In this document: positions 34,523 through 42,980 of the stretch, in pieces | How the letters are laid out: each line of letters opens with the position of its first letter | Numbering within the stretch: position 1 is the stretch's first letter | NCBI GenBank assembly: GCA_902594815.1 | Contig: CACJNL010000002.1 | Location: forward strand, 16,001 to 80,000 | DNA length: 64,000 nucleotides | Source of the DNA: an uncultured Alphaproteobacteria bacterium | Lineage (GTDB): Bacteria; Pseudomonadota; Alphaproteobacteria; HIMB59; GCA-002718135 | Direction of reading: 5' to 3' | Notes under the pieces: model-generated | Seen by the model: only the letters and a program-made list of their open reading frames with translations | Databases searched by the model: none | Told to the model about the DNA's origin: nothing | Position numbers and translations under genes: made by a program

Positions 34523-36036
34523 TAATCAAAAATTATTTTAGCTAATTCAGATCCTGTGGGAAGAGGTTCAGCATTTTTATTTGAAAAATATTTTTCTAAA
34601 AATAATAAGTATTTATTATAATCTTTTAGAATATTAATTTTTTTTGCTTTATCCTCATCTTCATTTTCTTCTAATTTAGCAAATTCTGTATCAATATAAT
34701 TCATGGCTTCTGGTATCGTGGTAAAGGGACGTTCTTGATTAATTACTAGTCTGTCATGCAATTCGCGATGAACCATTTTAAAATCTTCAGGTGAGAGTGT
34801 CTTTGGACTCTCATCAAAAATGAGGCGTTTTAACATAAAATTAGCCCTTGGATCCTTAATGCCAAGGGCAATTTTATATTTTTCATTCCAATCATCTTGC
34901 TCATGAAATTGAGCAAGTTCTGTTGATTGACCAAACTTTGTAAACAAATTTGCTTTACTTTCAGGAAAAATATTATCTTGCGAAACCTCTTCTTCTTTTT
35001 CAATTTGGCGATCTATTTCCATCAATTTAAATTTATCTGCAAGAGCTTTATTTTTAAAAACTTTTTTTGCTCTTTCGTTTAATATTTCTGCACCAATCTC
35101 ATTATAGGGTTCGTAATTGGTCGCAATTTTTCCAGATAATAAAATTGGATGCTGATTACATATTACATAACGATTCTTTTTTTTAATTAATTTTTTGAAT
35201 TCTTCTGCATTACATTTAATGAGGGATTCAGGATCATGAGCTAAATCGATTGTATGAAACCAACCACTGTACTGGGACTCACACACCATTGATAAAGCCT
35301 GAAGTTTAACTTTGCCTGCAAAACTCGTCATATAACAAAAACCTTTATTTGAACTTACATAGTCAATTGCTTTCTCTTTATTCATTGTCATTTGTAATTG
35401 ACCCCAGTTATCTTTTTCACTTTCTTGAATAAATTTTGTAAGAGCTATAGAAGTTCTAACATCACTTAAGGCATCGTGGGCAAATTCAATTGGAAGATTA
35501 TTTAATTCAGCTAATTTTTCTAATTTAAAACTGGGGTTTCCTCTTGCCGTTAACGGTGTCTTAAGACTGCTTGGACTAAGTGCGTACAAGGCCCTTGCTA
35601 AACTTAAGGTATCTCCCCTACTCTTTCTTGTAATATAGGGGAAAAATAGATTATTGAACAAATTATATTCCAAAACTGACTCATCAAAATCAATAATATT
35701 ATGACCAATAAAAATTGGCTCATCCGTATCTTTTTTCCATTCATCAAAAGTTGAATTAATTTTTTTCATTAATTCATAGGAAGATTGTTTTGCATGAAGC
35801 GCCTCCCTGATACCATTTTGCGTAGTCAAAAGTGCTCCAGGTTGAGAAATGATTGATAAACGTGGCCGACAAAATTCATTAATATTTTGATTTGTTTCCT
35901 GAAAATTTTCATCGGTGACTATAGCTGCAATTTGCATAATCTGCTCCCATTTGGGAGTAGTGCCAAAAGCACTTGGATACTCCTTCTTTCCTCTTCCAGT
36001 AGTCTCTAAATCATAAAATATATATTTTGCAGACAT
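34522..36036 (-). CDS. sbcB: exodeoxyribonuclease I
   Basis: A 504-residue 3'-5' single-strand DNA exonuclease. The DEDD exonuclease domain (about 1-190) has FYDLETTGRG (D9, E11), GHNIIDFDESVL, and FAHDALSDVRTSIAL (H/D of motif III). The SH3-like and C-terminal ExoI domains follow (about 200-500), with HRELHDRL and LPTGSELAKIIFD at the end. ExoI is typical of Gammaproteobacteria and less common in alphas, so acquisition is possible, although base composition matches the surroundings. Confidence 0.93.
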   Translation of the reverse strand: MSAKYIFYDLETTGRGKKEYPSAFGTTPKWEQIMQIAAIVTDENFQETNQNINEFCRPRLSIISQPGALLTTQNGIREALHAKQSSYELMKKINSTFDEWKKDTDEPIFIGHNIIDFDESVLEYNLFNNLFFPYITRKSRGDTLSLARALYALSPSSLKTPLTARGNPSFKLEKLAELNNLPIEFAHDALSDVRTSIALTKFIQESEKDNWGQLQMTMNKEKAIDYVSSNKGFCYMTSFAGKVKLQALSMVCESQYSGWFHTIDLAHDPESLIKCNAEEFKKLIKKKNRYVICNQHPILLSGKIATNYEPYNEIGAEILNERAKKVFKNKALADKFKLMEIDRQIEKEEEVSQDNIFPESKANLFTKFGQSTELAQFHEQDDWNEKYKIALGIKDPRANFMLKRLIFDESPKTLSPEDFKMVHRELHDRLVINQERPFTTIPEAMNYIDTEFAKLEENEDEDKAKKINILKDYNKYLLFLEKYFSNKNAEPLPTGSELAKIIFD

Positions 36037-36073
36037 AGGAATTAACTACACTAATTTTTGGATTTGGAAAATG

Positions 36074-36253
36074 TTAGCGATTTCTTTTTGACCAATAAAA
36101 TTGATAAAAAGCTGCTACAACAATAGCTATAAACAAAGAGATAAAGGCTACATATATTATAGTTGATATAGCCCAAAAAATGATGACTAAAACTAACCCA
36201 ATAGCCGTAATTCCAGCCCAAAAATACAATAATTTCTCTAAATATTCTTGCAT
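36074..36253 (-). CDS. 59-residue two-segment membrane protein, unknown
   Basis: A small ORF in the gap between ribokinase and exonuclease I: ATG at 36251-36253, stop at 36074. The sequence begins MQEYLEKLLYFWAGITAIG, continues as two nearly contiguous hydrophobic stretches (about 8-30 and 33-50) and ends in a basic SKRNR tail, as expected for a small inner-membrane protein with its tail inside. No family recognised. It lies 18 bases upstream of the ribokinase stop region and reads in the same direction as its neighbours. Coding status rests on composition only. Confidence 0.5.
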   Translation of the reverse strand: MQEYLEKLLYFWAGITAIGLVLVIIFWAISTIIYVAFISLFIAIVVAAFYQFYWSKRNR

Positions 36254-36271
36254 AAGACTATTCTATACTAA

Positions 36272-37186
36272 TTAAAGTATTTTATCAATTTCCTCGCGAC
36301 TAGGCATAGAATTAGCTGTACCAATCTTAGTTGTTGATAATCCAGCTGTTGCGCTTGCAAATGCAATTGCATCTTTAATATTCTGATCTTCTGTTAATGC
36401 TACAGCAAAACCTGCATTAAAAGCATCACCAGCACCTGTTGTATCTACAACAGGATTTGATAAATTTGCAATAGGAGATGAAAATGTTTCATTAGCATTT
36501 GCAAAGTATACTCCCTTTTCTCCAAGAGTAATGATAACATTTTTAATCCCCCTATCGATTAATGTTTTTGCTGCTTTACTTGCATCATCAAGCGTTTCAA
36601 CAGGATGATCGACATAAAAACTTGCTTCAGTTTCATTAGGCGTAAAATAATCAATAAAGGGAAAAATACTTTTATCAATGTCAGCTGCTGGTGCTGGATT
36701 AAGTATTGTTTGCACCCCTAATTCTTTTGCTTTTTTAATGGCATATATCACTGTATCCTTTGGAGCTTCTAATTGGGTGAGAAAAATTTTTGAATTTTTG
36801 ATCGCCTCTTCAGCATTATCAATGTCACTATTTGTAATAGCACCGGCAGCTCCTGGAAATACGTTAATTGCATTAGCCCCTGATTGTTCATTGACCATGA
36901 TAGCCGCTGCCCCCGTTGAATGATCTTTAGAAATAATAACATTCGAGTAATCAACTTCTGCTTCGTCATAAATTTTCTTGGCCATTTGGCCAAATTGATC
37001 ATCCCCAATCTTTGAAATAAAGTAAGTTTTAACACCTGCTTTTGCAGCAGCAACTGCTTGGTTAGATCCCTTCCCACCTGGACCAATCACAAAATTATTT
37101 CCTAAGATAGTTTCCCCTTCATCAGGAATTTTTTTTCCAAAAAAAACAAGGTCTGCAACAAATATTCCAAGTACGCTAATAGTCAT
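36272..37186 (-). CDS. rbsK: ribokinase (PfkB family), possibly acting on deoxyribose
   Basis: PfkB-type sugar kinase of 304 residues. It has GNNFVIGPGGKGSNQAVAAAKAG near the N-terminus, NPAPAA, TPNETEA, and the C-terminal anion hole and base DTTGAGDAFNAGFAVAL. By sequence it is a ribokinase. Its neighbours, a two-domain aldehyde dehydrogenase and deoC, make phosphorylation of ribose or 2-deoxyribose from nucleosides the likely role. No ribose transporter is present in the window. It lies 13 bases after the dehydrogenase gene. Confidence 0.92.
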   Translation of the reverse strand: MTISVLGIFVADLVFFGKKIPDEGETILGNNFVIGPGGKGSNQAVAAAKAGVKTYFISKIGDDQFGQMAKKIYDEAEVDYSNVIISKDHSTGAAAIMVNEQSGANAINVFPGAAGAITNSDIDNAEEAIKNSKIFLTQLEAPKDTVIYAIKKAKELGVQTILNPAPAADIDKSIFPFIDYFTPNETEASFYVDHPVETLDDASKAAKTLIDRGIKNVIITLGEKGVYFANANETFSSPIANLSNPVVDTTGAGDAFNAGFAVALTEDQNIKDAIAFASATAGLSTTKIGTANSMPSREEIDKIL

Positions 37187-37199
37187 TAAACTTTTATAA

Positions 37200-39560
37200 T
37201 TATTCCCCGTATGGAATCCAAATATTTTTTACTTGAGACCCCTTATAAAGGAATTCATTTAGAAATTCTTCAGAGGTATTAGACCAATCAATATTAATAT
37301 TTTTTGGACACCAATATCTTTTTAAATTAAAAACAGTACTACTTATTATTGATGATCGAACTTTCGCATCTCCAGAAAAAGTCCATATTCCATGAATATT
37401 TTCATGTTGGCTTAATGTGTCATTAAGTTCATTAGTTTTTGTTGTTAAAATATTAATGGAGCCTGGTGGAATATCAGACGTCTCAAAAACTTGATACAAA
37501 GATGTTGCGATTAAAGATGATTGTTCTGATGGCACTACAATACTCGAATTGCCATTTGCAAAAAGAGAAGAAATAACTGTTGATATGCTCAGAAGTGGCT
37601 GATGATCATTCATTATGCTAGCTACAATACCAATTGATTCTTTTACAGCTAAAGTTAATCCACGCATTGGAGGATTATGAATATTTCCCTCAAACTTATC
37701 CGCCATCGAAGCATAATAAAAAATTCTTTCACACGAATCTTCAAATTCTTTAAGCGCTTGATTTTTGCTCACGCCAGAAATACTCATTAGTAGATTTACA
37801 AATGTTTCTTTTCGTTGTGATAGGTTTTCTGCTAAATAAAATAAAATTTGAGATCTATTAAAGTTATTTAAACTACCTATTTTGGATTTTGATGCTGCTT
37901 CTACCGTATCTCTAACATCTTTTCGGTTAGCTCGCGCTATATCACAAATAAATTCTTTTTGTGCTGATAACTGATTAAAAGAATATCCACTATCAGGTCT
38001 CTTTTGTTTACCCCCAACGTATAATTTAGGAGTTGCATCTATGGATGGGAGTTCGACTTTATTTTTAATAATTTTTTTGAAAACATTTGAAGTTTCAGGA
38101 AGTGAAGTATCCTGATATGCTCTTATCCCTTCAATACCCCCCTCTCTTCCAAATCCACTTTCTTTATAACCGCCAAAACCACATGCAGCGTCAAATAAAT
38201 TTGTAGAATTTATCCATATAACACCTGCTTTTATTTTTGGCGCAATATCAAGAGCAAGATTAATATTTTCTGACCATATACTTGCTGCTAACCCATAAGG
38301 TGTATTATTGGCGATACTCACTGCCTCACTAGGAGTTCTAAAACTCAGAACTGATAAGACTGGTCCAAAAATCTCAACTTGGGCGATAAAAGAAGAAGGG
38401 GAAACATTAGTAAATATCGAAGGTGGGTAAAATAATCCATCAGTTGGACAAGCCCAACTAGGTTGCCATAATTTGGAACCTTCTTTCTCACCCTTTTTTA
38501 CTATTGATTGAATTTTTTTTAATTGTACCGGCGCTACAATAGCCCCAATATCTATAGATTTATCTAGTGGATTGCCAACACGTAATTTTTCCATTCGCGC
38601 CTTCAGTTTTCTAATAAATATTTTTTCCACACTTTCTTGAACTAATAAGCGTGAGCCAGCACAACACACTTGGCCTTGATTAAACCAAATTGCATCCACT
38701 ACTCCTTCAACAGCGCTATCAAGATCAGCATCTTCAAAAACAATAAATGGAGATTTACCTCCAAGTTCCATTGTTAATTTTTTTTCTTGTGTAGCTGTTG
38801 ATTGAATAATTTTTTTTCCAACTTCGGTTGATCCAGTAAAGGCAATTTTTTTTGTATCAGCATGTGCAGTAATCAATTCCCCGGTACTACCATCTCCCGT
38901 AATAATATTAATAACACCTTTAGGGATTCTTGCTTTTTGACATAATTCAGCAAAATATAGCGCTGATAAGGAAGTGAATTCTGCAGGTTTTAAAACAACC
39001 GTGTTACCAGCGGCAATTGCTGGAGCAATTTTCCATGCCATCATTAATAAAGGGAAATTCCAAGGAATAATCTGGCCAATCACTCCTATCGGCTTTTGTG
39101 TTTTGGTATCTATTTTTTTTGCCCAACCTGCGTGATAGTAGAAGTGCCTTGCAACCAATGGGATATCAATGTCTCTTGTCTCTCTTATTGGTTTTCCATT
39201 ATCAATAGTCTCTAGAACAGATAAAAAGCGAGAATGTTTTTGAATTAATCTTGCTAACGCATATAAATATTTTGCACGTGTATTTGATGATGTTTTGGAC
39301 CATGAGTTATAAGCTTTTTTAGCTGCACCGACCGCTGCATTAACATCCGCTTTATTAGCTAAAGATAATGATGTTAATTTTTTATTTGTAGCTGGATTAA
39401 TAACTTGAATTTTCTTTGAAGATTTTGATTTTACCCATGACCCATTAATAAATAAATGATTTGGTTTGTTCATTGAATTAATCCAAGCCATGACATCTTT
39501 ACTATCTTCTGGCGCAGGACCGTAAGATATATTTTTAAAATTTTTTATAATTTTACTCAT
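37200..39560 (-). CDS. two-domain aldehyde dehydrogenase linked to deoC
   Basis: A 786-residue protein. The first domain (about 35-490) is a complete NAD(P)-dependent aldehyde dehydrogenase: N169 in PWNFP, E265 in MELGGKS, and catalytic C299 in GQVCCAGSR. The second part (about 505-786) resembles an aldehyde dehydrogenase N-terminal/NAD-binding region (VKESIGIVASI, PPGSINILT), but has no catalytic cysteine block, so it is probably structural. The adjacent deoC makes acetaldehyde, a likely substrate. The stop-start junction with deoC overlaps by one base. Confidence 0.9.
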   Translation of the reverse strand: MSKIIKNFKNISYGPAPEDSKDVMAWINSMNKPNHLFINGSWVKSKSSKKIQVINPATNKKLTSLSLANKADVNAAVGAAKKAYNSWSKTSSNTRAKYLYALARLIQKHSRFLSVLETIDNGKPIRETRDIDIPLVARHFYYHAGWAKKIDTKTQKPIGVIGQIIPWNFPLLMMAWKIAPAIAAGNTVVLKPAEFTSLSALYFAELCQKARIPKGVINIITGDGSTGELITAHADTKKIAFTGSTEVGKKIIQSTATQEKKLTMELGGKSPFIVFEDADLDSAVEGVVDAIWFNQGQVCCAGSRLLVQESVEKIFIRKLKARMEKLRVGNPLDKSIDIGAIVAPVQLKKIQSIVKKGEKEGSKLWQPSWACPTDGLFYPPSIFTNVSPSSFIAQVEIFGPVLSVLSFRTPSEAVSIANNTPYGLAASIWSENINLALDIAPKIKAGVIWINSTNLFDAACGFGGYKESGFGREGGIEGIRAYQDTSLPETSNVFKKIIKNKVELPSIDATPKLYVGGKQKRPDSGYSFNQLSAQKEFICDIARANRKDVRDTVEAASKSKIGSLNNFNRSQILFYLAENLSQRKETFVNLLMSISGVSKNQALKEFEDSCERIFYYASMADKFEGNIHNPPMRGLTLAVKESIGIVASIMNDHQPLLSISTVISSLFANGNSSIVVPSEQSSLIATSLYQVFETSDIPPGSINILTTKTNELNDTLSQHENIHGIWTFSGDAKVRSSIISSTVFNLKRYWCPKNINIDWSNTSEEFLNEFLYKGSQVKNIWIPYGE

Positions 39561-40486
39561 TATCCAATCGCTAGTTTTTCTTTATTTGCATATCTTCCTA
39601 AAGCAAAGTGATAGAGTTGTCTCTCAATATCAATAAGAAGGCTTGAAGCACCGATACGAAGATATTTTGGATTTATCCAATCATTACCTAACTCTTCCAT
39701 TACTAAAATTAAAAACTCAATGACAGTTTTAGCTGTTGAAATACCACCTGCAGGTTTAAAGCCAATCTTTTTACCTGTCATTTGATAAAATTCTCTGATC
39801 ATACGAAGCATCACAAGGCTATTATTAAGATTAGCGTTTATAGACTCTTTTCCTGTAGAGGTTTTAATGAAATCAGCCCCTGCCATCATACAAACCATGG
39901 AAGCTTTAGCAACATTTCTTAGAGTTTCTAAGTCGCCAACACCTAAGATTGCTTTTATATGTTTATTTTTTGCTGCCTTTTTAAAATCTACAACTTCCTC
40001 ATATAATTTTTTCCAATTATTTTGTAATACAAAGCCCCTATTAATTACGATATCAATTTCATCAGCTCCGTTTTTAATTGACTCTGTAATTTCCAATTTT
40101 CTTGTTTTAAATGATGACAACCCAGCTGGAAAACCAGTAGAGACTGCCGCTACAGGAATATTCTTTGGTAAATTTTTTTTCGCTTCTTTAATTAAATGAT
40201 GATAAACGCATACAGCGCCCACTTGAATTTCTCCTTGATGTAATCCCAAATGGTCAAGCAAATCAAGAGAGATGGGTCTTTTTGCTTTTTCACATAAGCG
40301 CTCTACTTTTCCTGCTGTATCATCACTACTTAATGTTGTTAAATCAATTAACGAGATAGCTTTTAATAACCATGCCGCTTGATATTCTTTTTTAACAGAA
40401 CGTCTTTTTGTTAATGTAGATGTTCTGCGTTCAATCGCACTAAGATTGATGCGAATATTACTTACTAAATCGGTATCAAGGTTCAT
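39560..40486 (-). CDS. deoC: deoxyribose-phosphate aldolase
   Basis: Splits 2-deoxyribose-5-phosphate to glyceraldehyde-3-phosphate and acetaldehyde. It is the 308-residue long form. The Schiff-base lysine is K208 in ADFIKTSTGK, with GADEIDIVIN (about 140-149), ILGVGDLE, and GFKPAGGIST (second lysine) near the C-terminus. The N-terminal 60 residues are an extension seen in the longer DeoC subgroup. It is first in the deoC-aldehyde dehydrogenase-rbsK run, on the same strand as the LhgO-like gene 21 bases upstream. Confidence 0.95.
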   Translation of the reverse strand: MNLDTDLVSNIRINLSAIERRTSTLTKRRSVKKEYQAAWLLKAISLIDLTTLSSDDTAGKVERLCEKAKRPISLDLLDHLGLHQGEIQVGAVCVYHHLIKEAKKNLPKNIPVAAVSTGFPAGLSSFKTRKLEITESIKNGADEIDIVINRGFVLQNNWKKLYEEVVDFKKAAKNKHIKAILGVGDLETLRNVAKASMVCMMAGADFIKTSTGKESINANLNNSLVMLRMIREFYQMTGKKIGFKPAGGISTAKTVIEFLILVMEELGNDWINPKYLRIGASSLLIDIERQLYHFALGRYANKEKLAIG

Positions 40487-40507
40487 TTAATTAATATTTT
40501 TTAATTT

Positions 40508-41620
40508 TTATATTTTATCATTAACATACTTTGCTATTGCTAATGAAGATGTTAATCCAGGTGACTCTATACCATATAAATTAATTAATTTTTCTATTTT
40601 ATGATCTTCAGCAGTACTAATCGTAAAATCACGTTTTACCCTATCCTCTTTGCTCGTTATTGGTCGAAGACCTGCATAAGCTGGAGTTAGCATATCTTCT
40701 GTAATATTAGGTAAATATTTGTTTATAGAATTAACAAACTTAGATTTTAAGTTCTGATCAACAGAATAATCATACGGATCATCAACCCATTCTGCATCGG
40801 GACCAAATTTAATGGAATGATCAATCTCTAAAGTTAAATGGATACCAAGGCTGATCTTTTCGGGCACTGGATAAATTAGGTGAGTGATTGGTAATTTTTT
40901 ATTTAAGGAAAAATAATTTCCTTTTGCTAAATAAGTTTTGGGTACATATTTTTTATCAAGATCCTCAATAGTGTTCGCCACATCCGAAGCAAAAATTCCA
41001 GCTGCATTAATAAGATAATCACAAATAATTAATGTACTAGTATTTTCATTATCTACTACTTCAATTTCAAATTTATTTTTAACAATTGATATTTTTTTTA
41101 CATTTGAATTATAAGAGATCATACCTCCATTATTTTCATATTCACCTAGATACGATTGCATCAAAGTGTGTTGATCAATAACTCCAGTAGACGACACTAA
41201 TAAACCTCCAGTAGATTTAATAAGGGGTTCTAGTTGATTGACTTGTTTTTCATCTATTACCTCTAAATTTTCAACACCGTTAGTTTCTGCTTGTACTTTT
41301 ATTTGTTGAACCTGATGCATTTGTAATTCATTGTTTGCTACGATAATTTTTTTTGTATTAATATGAGGAACATTGAATTTTTTTGCGTACTCATAAAGCA
41401 ATTTATTTCCTTCAACACAAAGTCTAGATTTCAGAGATTTTGGCTGATAATATATGCCAGCATGTATAACACCAGAATTTCTAGAGCTTGTAATCTGACC
41501 AATTTTTGGTTCTTTTTCAAGAATTATAACTTCGCTATTTTTTTGACTTATTTCTCTAGCAATAGCTAATCCTACCACCCCAGCGCCAATAATAACTGTA
41601 ATTGTATTAAATTTTTCCAT
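40508..41620 (-). CDS. lhgO: FAD-dependent L-2-hydroxyglutarate oxidase-like (LhgO)
   Basis: A DAO-superfamily flavoprotein of 370 residues. The N-terminal FAD fold IIGAGVVGLAIAREI starts near residue 11. SSRNSGVIHAGIYY (about 46-59) is characteristic of the L-2-hydroxyglutarate dehydrogenase/oxidase group, and AYAGLRPIT and GIESPGLTSSLAIA occur near the end. In that family electrons go to the quinone pool or oxygen. The substrate could also be a related 2-hydroxy acid. It lies upstream of deoC in the same direction, but a metabolic link is not obvious. Confidence 0.8.
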   Translation of the reverse strand: MEKFNTITVIIGAGVVGLAIAREISQKNSEVIILEKEPKIGQITSSRNSGVIHAGIYYQPKSLKSRLCVEGNKLLYEYAKKFNVPHINTKKIIVANNELQMHQVQQIKVQAETNGVENLEVIDEKQVNQLEPLIKSTGGLLVSSTGVIDQHTLMQSYLGEYENNGGMISYNSNVKKISIVKNKFEIEVVDNENTSTLIICDYLINAAGIFASDVANTIEDLDKKYVPKTYLAKGNYFSLNKKLPITHLIYPVPEKISLGIHLTLEIDHSIKFGPDAEWVDDPYDYSVDQNLKSKFVNSINKYLPNITEDMLTPAYAGLRPITSKEDRVKRDFTISTAEDHKIEKLINLYGIESPGLTSSLAIAKYVNDKI

Positions 41621-41713
41621 TTTTTTGTGTTTTTTAGCTATTTTAATAAATTACATATCATTGAATTCTGTACCTTAGAATTGATTTGATCTATATAAAA
41701 AAAATAATTTCTC

Positions 41714-41718
41714 GGAGG
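41714..41718 (+). promoter_or_regulatory. strong Shine-Dalgarno of the binding-protein gene
   Basis: GGAGG four bases before the ATG at 41723. It is one of the strongest ribosome binding sites in the window, consistent with very high expression of a periplasmic binding protein. Confidence 0.85.
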
Positions 41719-41722
41719 AAAT

Positions 41723-42904
41723 ATGAAAAAATTACTTGTTGCAGCTATTATAAGCTTGTCGTCTATTTCGACTGCAGCTTTAGCTGAAATTAAAGTTGGT
41801 ATTATTCTAGGTTTCACCGGTCCAATTGAATCTCTAACTCCTGCTATGAGAGATGGAGCAAAATTGGCATTTCTAGAAGCTTCAAATTCTGGAAATCTAC
41901 TTGGTGGTGAAACGTTTACAATACTTGAAGCTGACTCAACTTGTGTTGATTCTGCTGCAGCGACGGCTGCTGCAGAGCAACTGGTTGCTGATGGTGTATC
42001 TGCTATCATGGGTGCTGACTGTTCTGGTGTTACTGGAGCAATCAATGCTAACGTTGCAGTTCCTAATGGTATCTTGATGGTATCTCCTTCTGCAACTTCA
42101 CCTGGTTTAAGTAAGATCGCTGATAATGGAACGTTCTGGAGAACTGCTCCATCTGATGCAATGGGTGGTAAAGTGTTAGCTAATTTAGCTCTGAAAAGAG
42201 GTATTGAAAGTATTGCTGTAACTTATACAAACAATGACTATGGTAAAGGTTTAGCTGAAGTATTTGAAGCTGCTTTTGCTTCGGGTGGCGGTACTATTAC
42301 TGCGTCAGCTTCACATGAAGATGGAAAAGCTGATTACTCATCAGAAGTTGGTGTTTTAGCATCTGCTGGTGGTGACGCTCTACTAGTTATTGGTTATATT
42401 GATGATGGTGGAAAAGGAATGATTGAAGCATCTCTTGATTCTGGTGCTTTTGATACTTTTGTTCTGTCTGATGGTATGATTGGTCAATCAATCGTTGATA
42501 ATATTGGTGCTGATCTTGAAGGATCATTTGGCTCTATGCCAGGTGCAATTTCAAAGGGTTCTGCAAAATTTGCTGATCTTGCTGCTGCTAATGGCATGGA
42601 TGGAAGTGCTCCATACGTAGGAGAGTCTTATGACGCTGCTGCTATTATTGCACTTGCAATTCAAGCAGGTGGTTCAGCTGATAGAAAATCAATCTTATCT
42701 AACATTAGTAAAGTATCAAATGCTCCTGGGATTGTGATTAATCCAGGTCAATTAGCTTACGGTCTGCAAATGTTAGCAGCTGGAAAAGATATTGATTATC
42801 AGGGTGCAACTGATGTTGAATTTAACGCATTTGGTGATGCAGCTGGTGCCTTTAAGGAACTTGAAGTTTCTGGTGGTACTTTTGTAACAGTAGGTGCACT
42901 ATAA
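41723..42904 (+). CDS. livJ: branched-chain amino acid ABC transporter, periplasmic binding protein
   Basis: A type I periplasmic binding protein of 393 residues with a clear signal peptide (MKKLLVAAIISLSSISTAALA). The mature protein starts EIKVGIILGFTGPIE and has the two Leu/Ile/Val-binding lobes, including SPSATSPGL, TYTNNDYGKG and YVGESYDAAAI. It is richer in alanine and glycine, and higher in GC, than its neighbours, as expected of a highly expressed gene. The membrane and ATPase genes lie opposite, convergent, across a shared terminator. The ligand could be another amino acid or amide. Confidence 0.93.
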   Translation: MKKLLVAAIISLSSISTAALAEIKVGIILGFTGPIESLTPAMRDGAKLAFLEASNSGNLLGGETFTILEADSTCVDSAAATAAAEQLVADGVSAIMGADCSGVTGAINANVAVPNGILMVSPSATSPGLSKIADNGTFWRTAPSDAMGGKVLANLALKRGIESIAVTYTNNDYGKGLAEVFEAAFASGGGTITASASHEDGKADYSSEVGVLASAGGDALLVIGYIDDGGKGMIEASLDSGAFDTFVLSDGMIGQSIVDNIGADLEGSFGSMPGAISKGSAKFADLAAANGMDGSAPYVGESYDAAAIIALAIQAGGSADRKSILSNISKVSNAPGIVINPGQLAYGLQMLAAGKDIDYQGATDVEFNAFGDAAGAFKELEVSGGTFVTVGAL

Positions 42905-42930
42905 TATTTTTTACTAAATTATTTATTTTA

Positions 42931-42961
42931 AAAACCCAGCTTTAATAGCTGGGTTTTTTTT
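42931..42961 (+). terminator. intrinsic terminator, probably bidirectional
   Basis: A perfect 11-bp inverted repeat (AAAACCCAGCT, loop TTAAT, AGCTGGGTTTT) followed by a run of eight T. It lies 26 bases after the livJ stop. The A run on the other side gives a T run on the minus strand, so it can also end livM transcription from the opposite direction. It is the clearest intrinsic terminator in the window. Confidence 0.92.
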
Positions 42962-42980
42962 ATCTTTTTTTTATTGGAAG

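Noticed and set aside
36769-37086. 105-codon frame overlapping rbsK on the same strand
   Set aside because: It is a shifted-frame shadow of a clear ribokinase with intact motifs.
41663-41682. AATTCT/AGAATT inverted repeat upstream of livJ
   Set aside because: The arms are only 6 bp and AT-rich, at a level expected by chance in this genome.
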